Below, in pieces: positions 34,532 through 42,272 of a DNA stretch of 64,000 nucleotides. Positions within the stretch are counted from its first letter, which is position 1. Each line of letters begins with the position of its first letter. Both the position numbers and the translations under genes were made by a program. The notes beneath the pieces were generated by a model. That model had not been told where the DNA came from and did no database searches. It saw nothing but the letters and a program-made list of their open reading frames with translations. Origin of the DNA: FW021-bin31 sp964422465 (GTDB taxonomy: Bacteria > Bacteroidota > Bacteroidia > Chitinophagales > Chitinophagaceae); assembly GCA_964422465.1 (NCBI GenBank), contig CAYRBD010000001.1, positions 1-64,000 of the forward strand. Direction: 5' to 3'.

Positions 34532-36208
34532 TTATCCTTCACAACTTCTGCAGACGACCAGGCTGGCCACCAGTTCTTTGGAAACACTTTGGCTTCGTTG
34601 ATAATACAGGGTTTTAACTCCCAGTTTCCAGGCTTCAATAATCAGTTTGTTTACTTCTTTAATAGGCAGGCTCGAAGGAATGTTCAGGTTCAGGCTTTGA
34701 GACTGGTCCACATATTTTTGACGAATTGCCGCTTGTTGAATGATCTCCAATTGGCTGATTTCTTTAAAGGTCTTGAAGACCAGTTTTTCCTTCGCGGTTA
34801 ATCCCTCCAGGTGTTGCACGCTTCCCTGATTGAGCATGATGCTGCGCCAGGTATCTTCATTGTCCATTCCTTTTTCAACCAGCAGCGCTTTGAGGTATTT
34901 ATTCTGCCGGATGAAATTTCCCTTGGATAGCCCGGCTTTGTAGTAATTGCTGCTCAGCGGCTCTATGCCGGGAGACGTTTGTCCCAGTATAGCGGAAGAT
35001 GAGGTAGTAGGAGCAATGGCCATCAGGGTTGTATTTCGGCGGCCATATCCTTTTAGGAGGGGGGCTTCGCCATAAATGTTGGCTAATTCACAAGTGGCTT
35101 TATCTGCAGAATTTTTTATTTCAGAAAAAATCTGATTGGTCAGTTGCTTTGCTTCTATTCCTTCAAAAGGGATTCTGTTTTTTTGGAGATAAGAGTGCCA
35201 GCCGAGGGCTCCCAGTCCCAGTGCCCGGTGCCTTTTTGCAAAACGATGGGCATTGGCCAGGTAATAATTACCTTCTGTTTTAGAAATGAATTCCTGCAAT
35301 ACGGCATCCAGGAAATAGATGGCCAGCTTAACGGCATCGGAATGCTTCCATTCATCGTACATTTCCAGGTTCATAGAGGAAAGGCAGCAGATAAAAGATT
35401 CATCTTCGGTAGAAGGCAGCATGATTTCGGAACAGAGATTGCTTGCATTGATGGTATAATTCAAGTCTTTATAAACCTGTGGTTTGTTCTTATTCACATT
35501 GTCGGTAAAGAAGATATAGGGCAGTCCTTTTTGTTGTCTGCATTCCAACAGCCGGGCCCAAACTTTTCTTTTTTCTGTATCGCCGTCAATCATCTCCTGC
35601 ATCCAGTAATCGGGGACACATACTCCGGAAAAGAGATTCTGTATAGGGTGCCCGATTTCTTTTATTTGCAGGAATTCCATGATGTCCGGGTGATCAATAT
35701 CCAGGTAGGCTGCAAAAGCGCCGCGTCGTACCCCCCCCTGCGAAATAGTGTCCATGGTGGTATCAAAGAGCCGCATGAAACTCACGGCGCCACTGCTCTT
35801 TCCATTGTCGGTGACCGCGCTGCCTCTTCCACGTAGCTTTCCAAAGTAGCCCGATGTTCCGCCGCCCAGCTTGGTCTGCATAATGACTTCGCCCAGCTTA
35901 TGGGTGATGCCTTCAATATTATCCGGGACATGAACATTGAAGCAGGATATTGGGAGACCACGTTCCGTCCCCATGTTGGCCCATACAGGGGAACTCAGGC
36001 TCATCCATCCCCGCTCAATCATTTCCTGAAAAGCAGTTGCAAGCTCCGGTTTGTACAATCGTCGGGCAGCTGCCATACTTACCCGTTCTACGGCTTTTTC
36101 TACAGTTTCTCCTTTCAGCAGGTATCCCCTGTTCAGGTTTTGTTCACTTTCTTCATTCTTCCACCAGTATTTTTCTCTTACCGGCTCGGTGGCAAACATG
36201 GTTTCCAT
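34532..36208 (-). CDS. nrdA: Class Ia ribonucleotide reductase, catalytic subunit
   Basis: 558-residue large subunit that reduces ribonucleoside diphosphates. The radical site is in TINASNLCSEIMLPSTED (near residue 257: Asn, Cys, Glu). The redox Cys pair is in ISCFNVHV (near 88) and FICCLSSMNL (near 272), and the C-terminal shuttle is CRSCEG. The protein starts almost directly at the catalytic domain: the roughly 90-residue N-terminal ATP-cone of E. coli NrdA is absent, which explains the short length. It is transcribed after nrdB with an 11-base gap and so falls under the cobalamin riboswitch. Confidence 0.95.
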   Translation of the reverse strand: METMFATEPVREKYWWKNEESEQNLNRGYLLKGETVEKAVERVSMAAARRLYKPELATAFQEMIERGWMSLSSPVWANMGTERGLPISCFNVHVPDNIEGITHKLGEVIMQTKLGGGTSGYFGKLRGRGSAVTDNGKSSGAVSFMRLFDTTMDTISQGGVRRGAFAAYLDIDHPDIMEFLQIKEIGHPIQNLFSGVCVPDYWMQEMIDGDTEKRKVWARLLECRQQKGLPYIFFTDNVNKNKPQVYKDLNYTINASNLCSEIMLPSTEDESFICCLSSMNLEMYDEWKHSDAVKLAIYFLDAVLQEFISKTEGNYYLANAHRFAKRHRALGLGALGWHSYLQKNRIPFEGIEAKQLTNQIFSEIKNSADKATCELANIYGEAPLLKGYGRRNTTLMAIAPTTSSSAILGQTSPGIEPLSSNYYKAGLSKGNFIRQNKYLKALLVEKGMDNEDTWRSIMLNQGSVQHLEGLTAKEKLVFKTFKEISQLEIIQQAAIRQKYVDQSQSLNLNIPSSLPIKEVNKLIIEAWKLGVKTLYYQRSQSVSKELVASLVVCRSCEG

Positions 36209-36219
36209 AAGTATAATAT

Positions 36220-37194
36220 TTAAAACAGGTCGTTAGCCGTAATGCTTTTATCGTGTTTGGTATAATCTACAGGACGTTTTGCAAAGAAATCATCCAGGCT
36301 GTTTGCAAAGACTTCCTCCTCAAACCACATCATGGGTTTGTATTGTTCTGTGGTAACATGAAATTGAGCGGGCAATCCGATTTTTTCCAGGCTTTCATCT
36401 ACCCTGAACTTGATAAAATTATTCAGGTCTTTTTTGTGGATGATGTCCAGCTCCCCGGCTTCAAATATCCAGTCGATGATGCGTTCTTCAATTTCAATGG
36501 ATTCCCTTACCATAGTAATAATATCCTCTCTTGCTTTTTCTCCCAGGGCTTCGGGATATTCCTCTTTGATTTTGTTAATCAGAAAAATGCCGGCATTGGC
36601 GTGCACCTGTTCGTCTATAGAAGTCCAGGAAATGATGTTGCTCACGTTTTTCATCCAGCCTTTAAATCGGGGGAAGGCCAGAATGATAGCAAATTGACTA
36701 AATAAGGAGACATTCTCAATCAGAATGGTAAATAAGACCAGGGCTGTTCCATATTTACTTTTATCTTCGGATTTGGTATGAGCCAGTGCCCGGGTGAGGT
36801 AGTCTATCCGTTCTTTAATGACGGGAACTTCTACCAGTTTTTCGAACTCATCATTGTACCCAAGCACTTCCAGAAGCCGGGAATACGCTTCGGAATGGCG
36901 AAATTCACATTCTGCGAAGGTACTGCCCAACCCGTTTAATTCTGGTTTAGGAAAATGATGATATAGGTTTCCCCAAAAGGATTTAACGGCTACTTCAATC
37001 TGGGCAATGGCCAGCAGCGCTCTCTTGACGGCATTTCGTTCTGCAGCCGTGAGATGAGAGTGAAAGTCTTGCGTATCTGCAGTAAAATCAACTTCGGAAT
37101 GTACCCAGAAAGAGCGATTGATGGCTTCGGTAAACTGGAGTATCTCCGGATACTCGAAGGGTTTGTAGTTGATCCGCTTTTCAAAAAGTCCCAT
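36220..37194 (-). CDS. nrdB: Class Ia ribonucleotide reductase, radical-generating subunit
   Basis: 324-residue di-iron protein that makes the tyrosyl radical. Iron ligands and radical site are readable: Glu67 in AIAQIEVAVKSFW, then Glu97, His100 and Tyr104 in ECEFRHSEAYSRLL with the same spacing as E. coli E115/H118/Y122. Later come ENVSLFSQF and the Glu/His of TSIDEQVHANAG. There is no ATP-cone at either end. Being a radical enzyme that needs O2, it belongs to the aerobic, B12-independent reductase. It is the first gene behind the riboswitch leader. Confidence 0.95.
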   Translation of the reverse strand: MGLFEKRINYKPFEYPEILQFTEAINRSFWVHSEVDFTADTQDFHSHLTAAERNAVKRALLAIAQIEVAVKSFWGNLYHHFPKPELNGLGSTFAECEFRHSEAYSRLLEVLGYNDEFEKLVEVPVIKERIDYLTRALAHTKSEDKSKYGTALVLFTILIENVSLFSQFAIILAFPRFKGWMKNVSNIISWTSIDEQVHANAGIFLINKIKEEYPEALGEKAREDIITMVRESIEIEERIIDWIFEAGELDIIHKKDLNNFIKFRVDESLEKIGLPAQFHVTTEQYKPMMWFEEEVFANSLDDFFAKRPVDYTKHDKSITANDLF

Positions 37195-37261
37195 AGTATA
37201 AGCATTTATTTATTATAAAAATTTCAGTTCAGGTGGGGAAGAAAGATAAGTAATGCCAACT

Positions 37262-37281
37262 GCGGCAACTGGAATTGCCGC
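37262..37281 (-). promoter_or_regulatory. Leader hairpin between riboswitch and nrdB
   Basis: GCGGCAA (37262-37268) pairs with TTGCCGC (37275-37281) around a 6-base loop. It lies between the aptamer and nrdB and is a candidate part of the expression platform. No long T-run follows it in the transcribed direction, so a simple rho-independent terminator is not supported; sequestering of the leader or a rho-dependent mechanism is possible. Confidence 0.4.
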
Positions 37282-37326
37282 CCTGACAAACCCACTTTTC
37301 CTCCGAAAGCGCTCGTTCTAAAATAA

Positions 37327-37517
37327 GTACTGGCAGGTCTTCTGACTTACCTGTTTTCAACCGGTCTTCCCATCTCCCGCCTCCGGCGGGTAAACAGTGA
37401 CCCTTGAAGAGGTCGAAAAATTCAAATTGAGAACCAGGATCACAGCTACGGGGATAGTTCCGGAGTTACACCGGATTCCCTTTTCATGAGGAACAAGTTG
37501 TTCCCCCACACCAGAAC
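37327..37517 (-). promoter_or_regulatory. Cobalamin (B12) riboswitch controlling nrdBA
   Basis: Read on the minus strand, the element contains the conserved core GGGAATCCGGTGTAACTCCG followed by GAACTATCCCCGTAGCTGTG (37444-37483). It then has CACTG with flanking loops, and the B12 box AAGTCAGAAGACCTGCC (about 37332-37348). GTTCTGG at the 5' end pairs with CCAGTAC at the 3' end in six of seven positions, closing P1. The aptamer lies about 130 bases ahead of the nrdB start on the same strand. Binding of adenosylcobalamin is expected to lower nrdBA expression. Confidence 0.92.
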
Positions 37518-37558
37518 AAGTGCAAGATAATGAGGTTGTTCTTATTTTATGGAAGAGG

Positions 37559-37579
37559 TTATACACAGGATGTTGATAA
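37559..37579. promoter_or_regulatory. DnaA-box-like pair upstream of the nrdBA leader
   Basis: TTATACACA (37559-37567) is a perfect TTATnCACA match. On the other strand TTATCAACA (37579-37571) has one mismatch. They lie 42-62 bases upstream of the riboswitch start, where the nrdBA promoter should be. DnaA regulates nrdAB through such boxes in E. coli; transfer of that role here is inference. Confidence 0.35.
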
Positions 37580-37622
37580 CTGCAGAGAATGGGGCCGAAA
37601 ACTTTGGCTGGCGGGGGATATT

Positions 37623-38135
37623 CTATTCCGACAGGTAGCCCGGCCTGCTGCATTGCTGATAGACGCTGTCGGAAAAAGCATGCCAGGTCTGAAATACTTT
37701 TTTCCAATTATTTTCTTTTGTATGCAATCTTTTCTCCTGTTCTTTCCTGTTTTTTTGTACCAGGAATTGTTGAACATCCTGCTTGTGTTTTAGGGAATCC
37801 TTCATCTGGTCGTACACTTTTTTGAGCCAGTCCGGATGAGTGGAATAGTATCTGAAACTTTTAAAGAAGTGGGCCGTATCGGTATGATGTAAAATAAAAA
37901 TTTGCTGATAGAGGATTTTGAGCCGCTCTTCCCGGTCCTCCGGATAATCCAGGGTGTCTTGCCCCGGTATAAATGAGTAATTGTAAGCCTTGGCAATCTG
38001 AAGGTCCAACATGATTCCGCTCATCCGGTTTACTGGCAGTATCCCGTGCGGAAGCTGGTCATTTTGAGAGCAGGATATCCAAAACAGGCAGAATACCAAT
38101 AACAGGAAAGGCTTTATTTTGAGGCCGCTGATCAT
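37623..38135 (-). CDS. DUF4296 lipoprotein
   Basis: 170 residues with a lipoprotein signal peptide (FLLLVFCLFWISCSQ) and a helical body starting LPHGILPVNRMSGIMLDLQI, the DUF4296 pattern. Probably anchored in the periplasmic face of a membrane. Function unknown, but the family recurs beside DUF4835 and coaBC in Bacteroidota. Its start overlaps the DUF4835 stop by 4 bases, so it is the last gene of the bamD operon. Confidence 0.85.
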   Translation of the reverse strand: MISGLKIKPFLLLVFCLFWISCSQNDQLPHGILPVNRMSGIMLDLQIAKAYNYSFIPGQDTLDYPEDREERLKILYQQIFILHHTDTAHFFKSFRYYSTHPDWLKKVYDQMKDSLKHKQDVQQFLVQKNRKEQEKRLHTKENNWKKVFQTWHAFSDSVYQQCSRPGYLSE

Positions 38136-39067
38136 TGTTTGATGCTTTTCTTATATTGAGAGCTGTTGGAAGGGTCCATTTTTAACAACAAGTTGAGGGC
38201 GGACATTCGCTCCTGGGTAGGGCCTTCTGAGAAAATACCGGCCAGCTCATCTGCCTTGGCCGTAAAAAACACTTTTAATATAATGAGATTGGGATTGTTG
38301 GCATATAAAGAGTTGAGTTTATTCAGGCATTCCACGATGGCACGCCGTCCCTGGTCAGGATGTTCGTACATTTCATCCAGTCCTTTTAAATGATAATCGT
38401 ACCATACCTCATGGAAACGTTTGTATCTTACATTGAGTAAATTTTCGATGATCCAATATCGATTAAAGGTGCCGTCAAAGGCTTTCCAGCCAGAGATATT
38501 TCTTCCTGTGGGGGCATTGTTGATTACATTTTGAGCTTCCTCAAAGGCCTTGTGTCCGCCATTTGGCGAAAAAGAATCCTGGTCAAGCCCGATGATCAGG
38601 TAGGCATAATAAGCTAAAATAGCGGTTAAATTGGAGACCTGCTGATCCGGACCGCTAATTCTGTTTTCATTAAAAACCAGTGGCTGGAAAGGCTCAAAGC
38701 GAAAGACAACATCCTGGTCTTTGAAGTTTAACAATGTACTTTGATAGGTGGAATTATAAACCGGGCGCGAAGATTGTACCGTAATATAAGCCTTATATAC
38801 CTGATCGTTAATTTCTTTTTGGAGGTCAATCAGAAACCGGCACTCAATCCTTTCAGTACGTCCATAATTTTTTGAAGTCCAGCGTTGGGTGTTCAAAAGT
38901 TGCTGAATGGCTTTTTGCATTTTATTAAAGACATCGGCATCTACTCCTTTGATCTTTTTATGCGTAACCACAACCTCTGCATCCAATTCCTGTGCAGTTG
39001 CCTTGTTATGGAAAAAAACAATGCTTAGCGCCCCAATGATGAACAGGCTTTTAATCGTGTTTTTCAT
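38132..39067 (-). CDS. DUF4835 family secreted protein
   Basis: 311 residues with a signal peptide ending near ATAQE. Conserved blocks LDAEVVVTHKKIKGVDADVF, KNYGRTERIECRFLIDLQ, ITVQSSRPVYNSTYQ and FRFEPFQPLVFNEN identify DUF4835. It is located in a conserved cell-envelope operon after coaBC, overlapping it by 17 bases. Periplasmic role unknown; co-occurrence with bamD suggests envelope assembly. Confidence 0.9.
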   Translation of the reverse strand: MKNTIKSLFIIGALSIVFFHNKATAQELDAEVVVTHKKIKGVDADVFNKMQKAIQQLLNTQRWTSKNYGRTERIECRFLIDLQKEINDQVYKAYITVQSSRPVYNSTYQSTLLNFKDQDVVFRFEPFQPLVFNENRISGPDQQVSNLTAILAYYAYLIIGLDQDSFSPNGGHKAFEEAQNVINNAPTGRNISGWKAFDGTFNRYWIIENLLNVRYKRFHEVWYDYHLKGLDEMYEHPDQGRRAIVECLNKLNSLYANNPNLIILKVFFTAKADELAGIFSEGPTQERMSALNLLLKMDPSNSSQYKKSIKQ

Positions 39068-40253
39068 AAACAGAAATGATTGATTGGAGGATAGCCCGGG
39101 CTACCTGGCGTTTGGGGAGGAGAGGGATTTCAAACTTTTCTCCCGAACGGCTGTAGAGTGTCACTTTGTTGGTATCGGTTCCAAATCCTGCTCCTTTATC
39201 TTTTAAGGAGTTGAGGGCGATGAAATCCAGGTTTTTTTCTTCCAGCTTTTTGAGTGCATTTTTTTCTTCTTGCTCGGTTTCAAGAGCAAAGCCCATCAGA
39301 AGTTGATGTTTTTTCTTGTGTTGTCCCAACTCTTTAAGAATATCAGGATTTTTTTCAAGAGGGATATCCAGGGAGGAGGCGGACTTTTTTATTTTTTCGG
39401 TTGCTACAACTGCCGGTCTGTAATCAGCAACGGCTGCTGCAAGGATAGCCAGATCAGCAGTGGAAAATAGTTTCTGGCAGGCCTCTTGCATCTCGCGGGC
39501 CGTCCTTACCGGATGTATTGTTATGGAGGAGTTTTGGGGATGTAAAGATACCGGACCGAGTACCAGATTCACGGTTGCACCGAGTGACACCAATTCTTCT
39601 GCAAGCGCGATACCCATTTTTCCACTGGAATGGTTGCCGATGAAGCGAACCGGGTCTATAGGTTCGTAGGTAGGGCCTGCGGTAACCAAGGCTTTTTTAC
39701 CTTTCAAGGGTTTCCCCGTGGAGAAAAAGTCGGTTAATTTTTGAATAAGATGTTCAGGTTCTGCCATGCGTCCTTCTCCTGAGAGGCCGCTTGCCAACTC
39801 TCCGCTTTCAACGTCTATCAGGTGAATGCCGTTCTGAATCAGTGCCTTTATGTTCTGTTTCGTGGCCGGGTGGTTCCACATATCTACATCCATAGCCGGG
39901 GCTATAAATATCGGACAGGTGGCAGAAAGGTAAGTGGCAAGAAGCAGGTTGTCACACAGGCCAAGACGCATTTTGGCCAGCGTATTGGCTGTTGCCGGGG
40001 CAATGACCAGGGCATCGGCGTTGCGGCCCAACTTCACATGGTTGTTCCACTCTCCGGCTCCGGAAAGTGAGTGCAGAGCAGGCTTTTTGGAAAGCGTAGA
40101 AAGTGTTAATTCGGGGATAAATTGCCGGGCTCCTTCTGTCATAATTACCTGCACCTTCGCCCCCTGCCTGACCAAAAGACGAACCAGAACTGCAGTTTTA
40201 TAGGCGGCAATACTGCCCGTAACCCCTACTATTATATTTTTCCCCTTTAACAT
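39051..40253 (-). CDS. coaBC: Bifunctional phosphopantothenoylcysteine decarboxylase/synthetase
   Basis: 400-residue coenzyme A biosynthesis enzyme. The N-terminal CoaC flavoprotein domain has GVTGSIAAYKTAVLVR, the His of NHVKLG, ATANTLAKM and the conserved PAMDVDMW. The C-terminal CoaB domain has TAGPTYEPIDPVRFIGNHSS then GKMGIALAEE, and ALETE. The ATG at 40253 is used; a longer TTG start (40274) adds residues not typical of CoaC. It lies between rpoZ and DUF4835. Confidence 0.95.
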   Translation of the reverse strand: MLKGKNIIVGVTGSIAAYKTAVLVRLLVRQGAKVQVIMTEGARQFIPELTLSTLSKKPALHSLSGAGEWNNHVKLGRNADALVIAPATANTLAKMRLGLCDNLLLATYLSATCPIFIAPAMDVDMWNHPATKQNIKALIQNGIHLIDVESGELASGLSGEGRMAEPEHLIQKLTDFFSTGKPLKGKKALVTAGPTYEPIDPVRFIGNHSSGKMGIALAEELVSLGATVNLVLGPVSLHPQNSSITIHPVRTAREMQEACQKLFSTADLAILAAAVADYRPAVVATEKIKKSASSLDIPLEKNPDILKELGQHKKKHQLLMGFALETEQEEKNALKKLEEKNLDFIALNSLKDKGAGFGTDTNKVTLYSRSGEKFEIPLLPKRQVARAILQSIISVYEKHD

Positions 40254-40340
40254 AAATGACAAAAAAGGCAGCAAAAATTTTGCCGCCTCAAGTTACAATT
40301 TTAAAAAGACTTCGGTCTTCTATTTGTATGCCGGGTGAGC

Positions 40341-40685
40341 TCAGCTATACAAATTATCTTCTTCACTGTGCCGATAATATATTTTATCCTCCATAAACTC
40401 AGCTGTTGCTAACAACGCCGGGTTGGGCTGGCGTTCATAAAAACGAGAGATTTCAATCTGCTCTTTGTTTTCATGAATTTCCTCCAGGTTATCGGTATGG
40501 CTGACAAATTCCTCTAATTTGGAATGCAGTTCCTGCCGGATCGCCAGGTTAATCTGGTTCGACCGCTTGGCAATAATGGCAATAGATTCATACAGGTTGC
40601 CGGTTTTAGCTTTAATATCAGTCAGGTGACGGGTTACCGCCAATGGGCTGATGGAACTACTTGCTGCTTTTTTTAATTGACTCAT
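40341..40685 (-). CDS. rpoZ: RNA polymerase omega-like subunit
   Basis: 114 residues with the omega/Rpb6 core: GNLYESIAIIAKRSNQINLA followed by an acidic helix (KLEEFVSHTDNLEEIHENKE). The Bacteroidota omega is somewhat longer and diverged from E. coli omega. It overlaps the bamD stop by 29 bases, in the order bamD-rpoZ-coaBC that I know from many Bacteroidota, which supports the call. Confidence 0.85.
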   Translation of the reverse strand: MSQLKKAASSSISPLAVTRHLTDIKAKTGNLYESIAIIAKRSNQINLAIRQELHSKLEEFVSHTDNLEEIHENKEQIEISRFYERQPNPALLATAEFMEDKIYYRHSEEDNLYS

Positions 40686-41484
40686 GATCTAAGGATTGAA
40701 TACTTTCTTTTGCTGATGTATAATAGGTCTTTGCTTCCTTTAAATAGGAGCTGTTTGGATAAAAATCTTCGAAATTCAAATACTGGGTGACAACGGTTTG
40801 ATAACGTTCTTTCTGTTTAGCTATTACGCTGTTATCCGCATATTTAAAATAGGATTTTATAGAGAGGAATTTATAACGGTCGCCTTGCTCGGAGTCGGGA
40901 TAGTCCAACAATAAATTGGCGAAGGAAATACCGGCTGCCTTGTAGTAGCCCAGATCATAATATAATTTTGCAGCTCTGTATTCCTTTTGTTCCAGTTTTG
41001 CCCGGCATTTATCAATGATCGCCGTTCCTTCTTTTACCCGCTCCGAATTGGGATAAATATTGATAAAGGTTTGCATGGCGCTTATGGCTTTCATGGTATT
41101 GGTCTGATCCAGCTCCACCCGTGGAGAAAGTTTATAGAAGCAGTAGGCCTGCATGTAGTTCATTTCCTCCGTCTTGGAACTATTGGGGAATATCTGAACA
41201 AAATTTTTAAAGTAAAAAGCAGCGGATTCATAATCCTTCATATAATAATAGGTATAGGCATAATTATAAAAAAGCTGCTCATATTGCTGGGTGCCTTTAA
41301 AGGCGTCCTTTACCTGACCATATATTACCTGCGCCTTGTTGTATTTCTCATTTTGATACAACTTATCGGCGTAGGCCAGTTTTTTCTTGTAATCATTACT
41401 CTTCTGCATCCTGCTGTATTGGGAGCAGGATGAGAGGGATATTATCACGATTAACAAGCCAGTCAGATATGCCTTAAACCTCAT
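40657..41484 (-). CDS. bamD: Outer-membrane assembly lipoprotein BamD
   Basis: 275-residue lipoprotein of the BAM complex. The signal peptide ends in a lipobox (SLSSCSQ). The mature part is built of TPR-like helix pairs such as NEKYNKAQVIYGQVKDAF, AAFYFKNFVQIFPNS and AMQTFINIYPNSERVKEG. It helps BamA fold outer-membrane barrels. First gene of the minus-strand operon, with its own promoter, divergent from the dcw cluster. Confidence 0.93.
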   Translation of the reverse strand: MRFKAYLTGLLIVIISLSSCSQYSRMQKSNDYKKKLAYADKLYQNEKYNKAQVIYGQVKDAFKGTQQYEQLFYNYAYTYYYMKDYESAAFYFKNFVQIFPNSSKTEEMNYMQAYCFYKLSPRVELDQTNTMKAISAMQTFINIYPNSERVKEGTAIIDKCRAKLEQKEYRAAKLYYDLGYYKAAGISFANLLLDYPDSEQGDRYKFLSIKSYFKYADNSVIAKQKERYQTVVTQYLNFEDFYPNSSYLKEAKTYYTSAKESIQSLDHESIKKSSK

Positions 41485-41501
41485 AAACTATTAAAAGCGT
41501 G

Positions 41502-41533
41502 CAAAGTTAAGAAATATTTGAAGAGATTGACAA
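41502..41533 (-). promoter_or_regulatory. Promoter of the bamD operon
   Basis: On the minus strand, TTG (41533-41531), a 21-base spacer and TAACTTTG (41509-41502) match the Bacteroidota consensus, 17 bases ahead of the bamD start codon. Confidence 0.7.
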
Positions 41534-41611
41534 TTTAATATTTTATGAAAAGCTCCTCCTTGGAAGAAAAAGTGCTATTCTGCTCTTAGAGTATCAACAG
41601 GGCAAGTTTTG

Positions 41612-41631
41612 TTATCCACAATTTATTCACA
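41612..41631. promoter_or_regulatory. Tandem DnaA-box matches in the bamD-mraZ spacer
   Basis: TTATCCACA (41612-41620) and TTATTCACA (41623-41631) both match TTATnCACA exactly and lie on the same strand, 11 bases apart. A one-mismatch box (TTTTCCACA) lies on the other strand at 41711-41703. They are in the 308-base A/T-rich spacer between bamD and mraZ. A link between DnaA and division-gene expression is possible; there is no dnaA or other origin-linked gene nearby. Confidence 0.4.
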
Positions 41632-41727
41632 TATTTTTAATCTAATAACATACCCCTAATTGGAAAATCCTCTGTAATGATGATATACAAAGGGTTTCAG
41701 GCTGTGGAAAAATAGATTAAATCTTTT

Positions 41728-41780
41728 TTTGGGTGAAAAGTGGAAAAATGTGTTATTTTGTGGTAATTATTGTTAATTAT
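41728..41780 (+). promoter_or_regulatory. mraZ promoter overlapped by a 10-bp-period TG(G/T) array
   Basis: TTTG (41728-41731), a 21-base spacer and TTATTTTG (41753-41760) form a plausible promoter. Over it, TGGG (41730), TGGA (41741), TGTT (41751), TGGT (41761) and TGTT (41771) recur at 10-11 base steps, each followed by an A/T-rich stretch. MraZ represses dcw promoters by binding TGGGn repeats spaced by one helical turn in E. coli and mycoplasmas. This array is the likely MraZ operator. Confidence 0.5.
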
Positions 41781-41792
41781 TCTTTTTAGCAG

Positions 41793-42272
41793 ATGTCAGG
41801 TTTTTTGGGAGAATATGAATCTAAGCTGGACGCCAAAGGGCGTTTCCTTTTTCCGGCAGGCTTTCGCAAGCAGTTGCCGGAGGAAGATGCTGCTTCCAAA
41901 AAAGAAGGCGCCGGCCGGTTCGTATTGAACCGGGGCTTTGAAAAATGTTTGACGCTTTATCCTATTCATGCCTGGCAACCCATTTTTGACCGCATTGCAG
42001 CGCTTAATGATTTTGATCCAAAGGTAAGGGCTTTTCGTCGTTACTTTTTAAATGGCGCCGTTTCGCTGGATCTGGATACCGCCGGGCGGTTGCTGATTCC
42101 TAAAAACCTATGTGAGTATGCCGGACTGGGGAAGGACCTGGTACTGGCTTCTGCAATTAATAAAATAGAAATATGGGATAAATCCCAGTATCAGCAGTTC
42201 TTTGAATCCTATTCTCCTGAATCTTTCAGTGAATCTGCAAGTCAGGTCATGGGAGGAATAAATGAAGCATAG
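41793..42272 (+). CDS. mraZ: Transcriptional regulator MraZ
   Basis: 159-residue AbrB-like DNA-binding protein with two repeats. The first is GEYESKLDAKGRFLFPAGFR, and the second around FFLNGAVSLDLDTAGRLLIP (read FLNGAVSLDLDTAGRLLIP). The DxxGR motif appears in both (DAKGR, DTAGR). It is the first gene of the dcw cluster and a known autorepressor in other bacteria. It overlaps rsmH by 11 bases. Confidence 0.94.
   Translation: MSGFLGEYESKLDAKGRFLFPAGFRKQLPEEDAASKKEGAGRFVLNRGFEKCLTLYPIHAWQPIFDRIAALNDFDPKVRAFRRYFLNGAVSLDLDTAGRLLIPKNLCEYAGLGKDLVLASAINKIEIWDKSQYQQFFESYSPESFSESASQVMGGINEA

Noticed and set aside
41485..41792. Replication origin suggested by DnaA boxes in an A/T-rich spacer
   Set aside because: Only two exact boxes and no origin-linked genes; flanked by ordinary operons, so regulation is the simpler reading.
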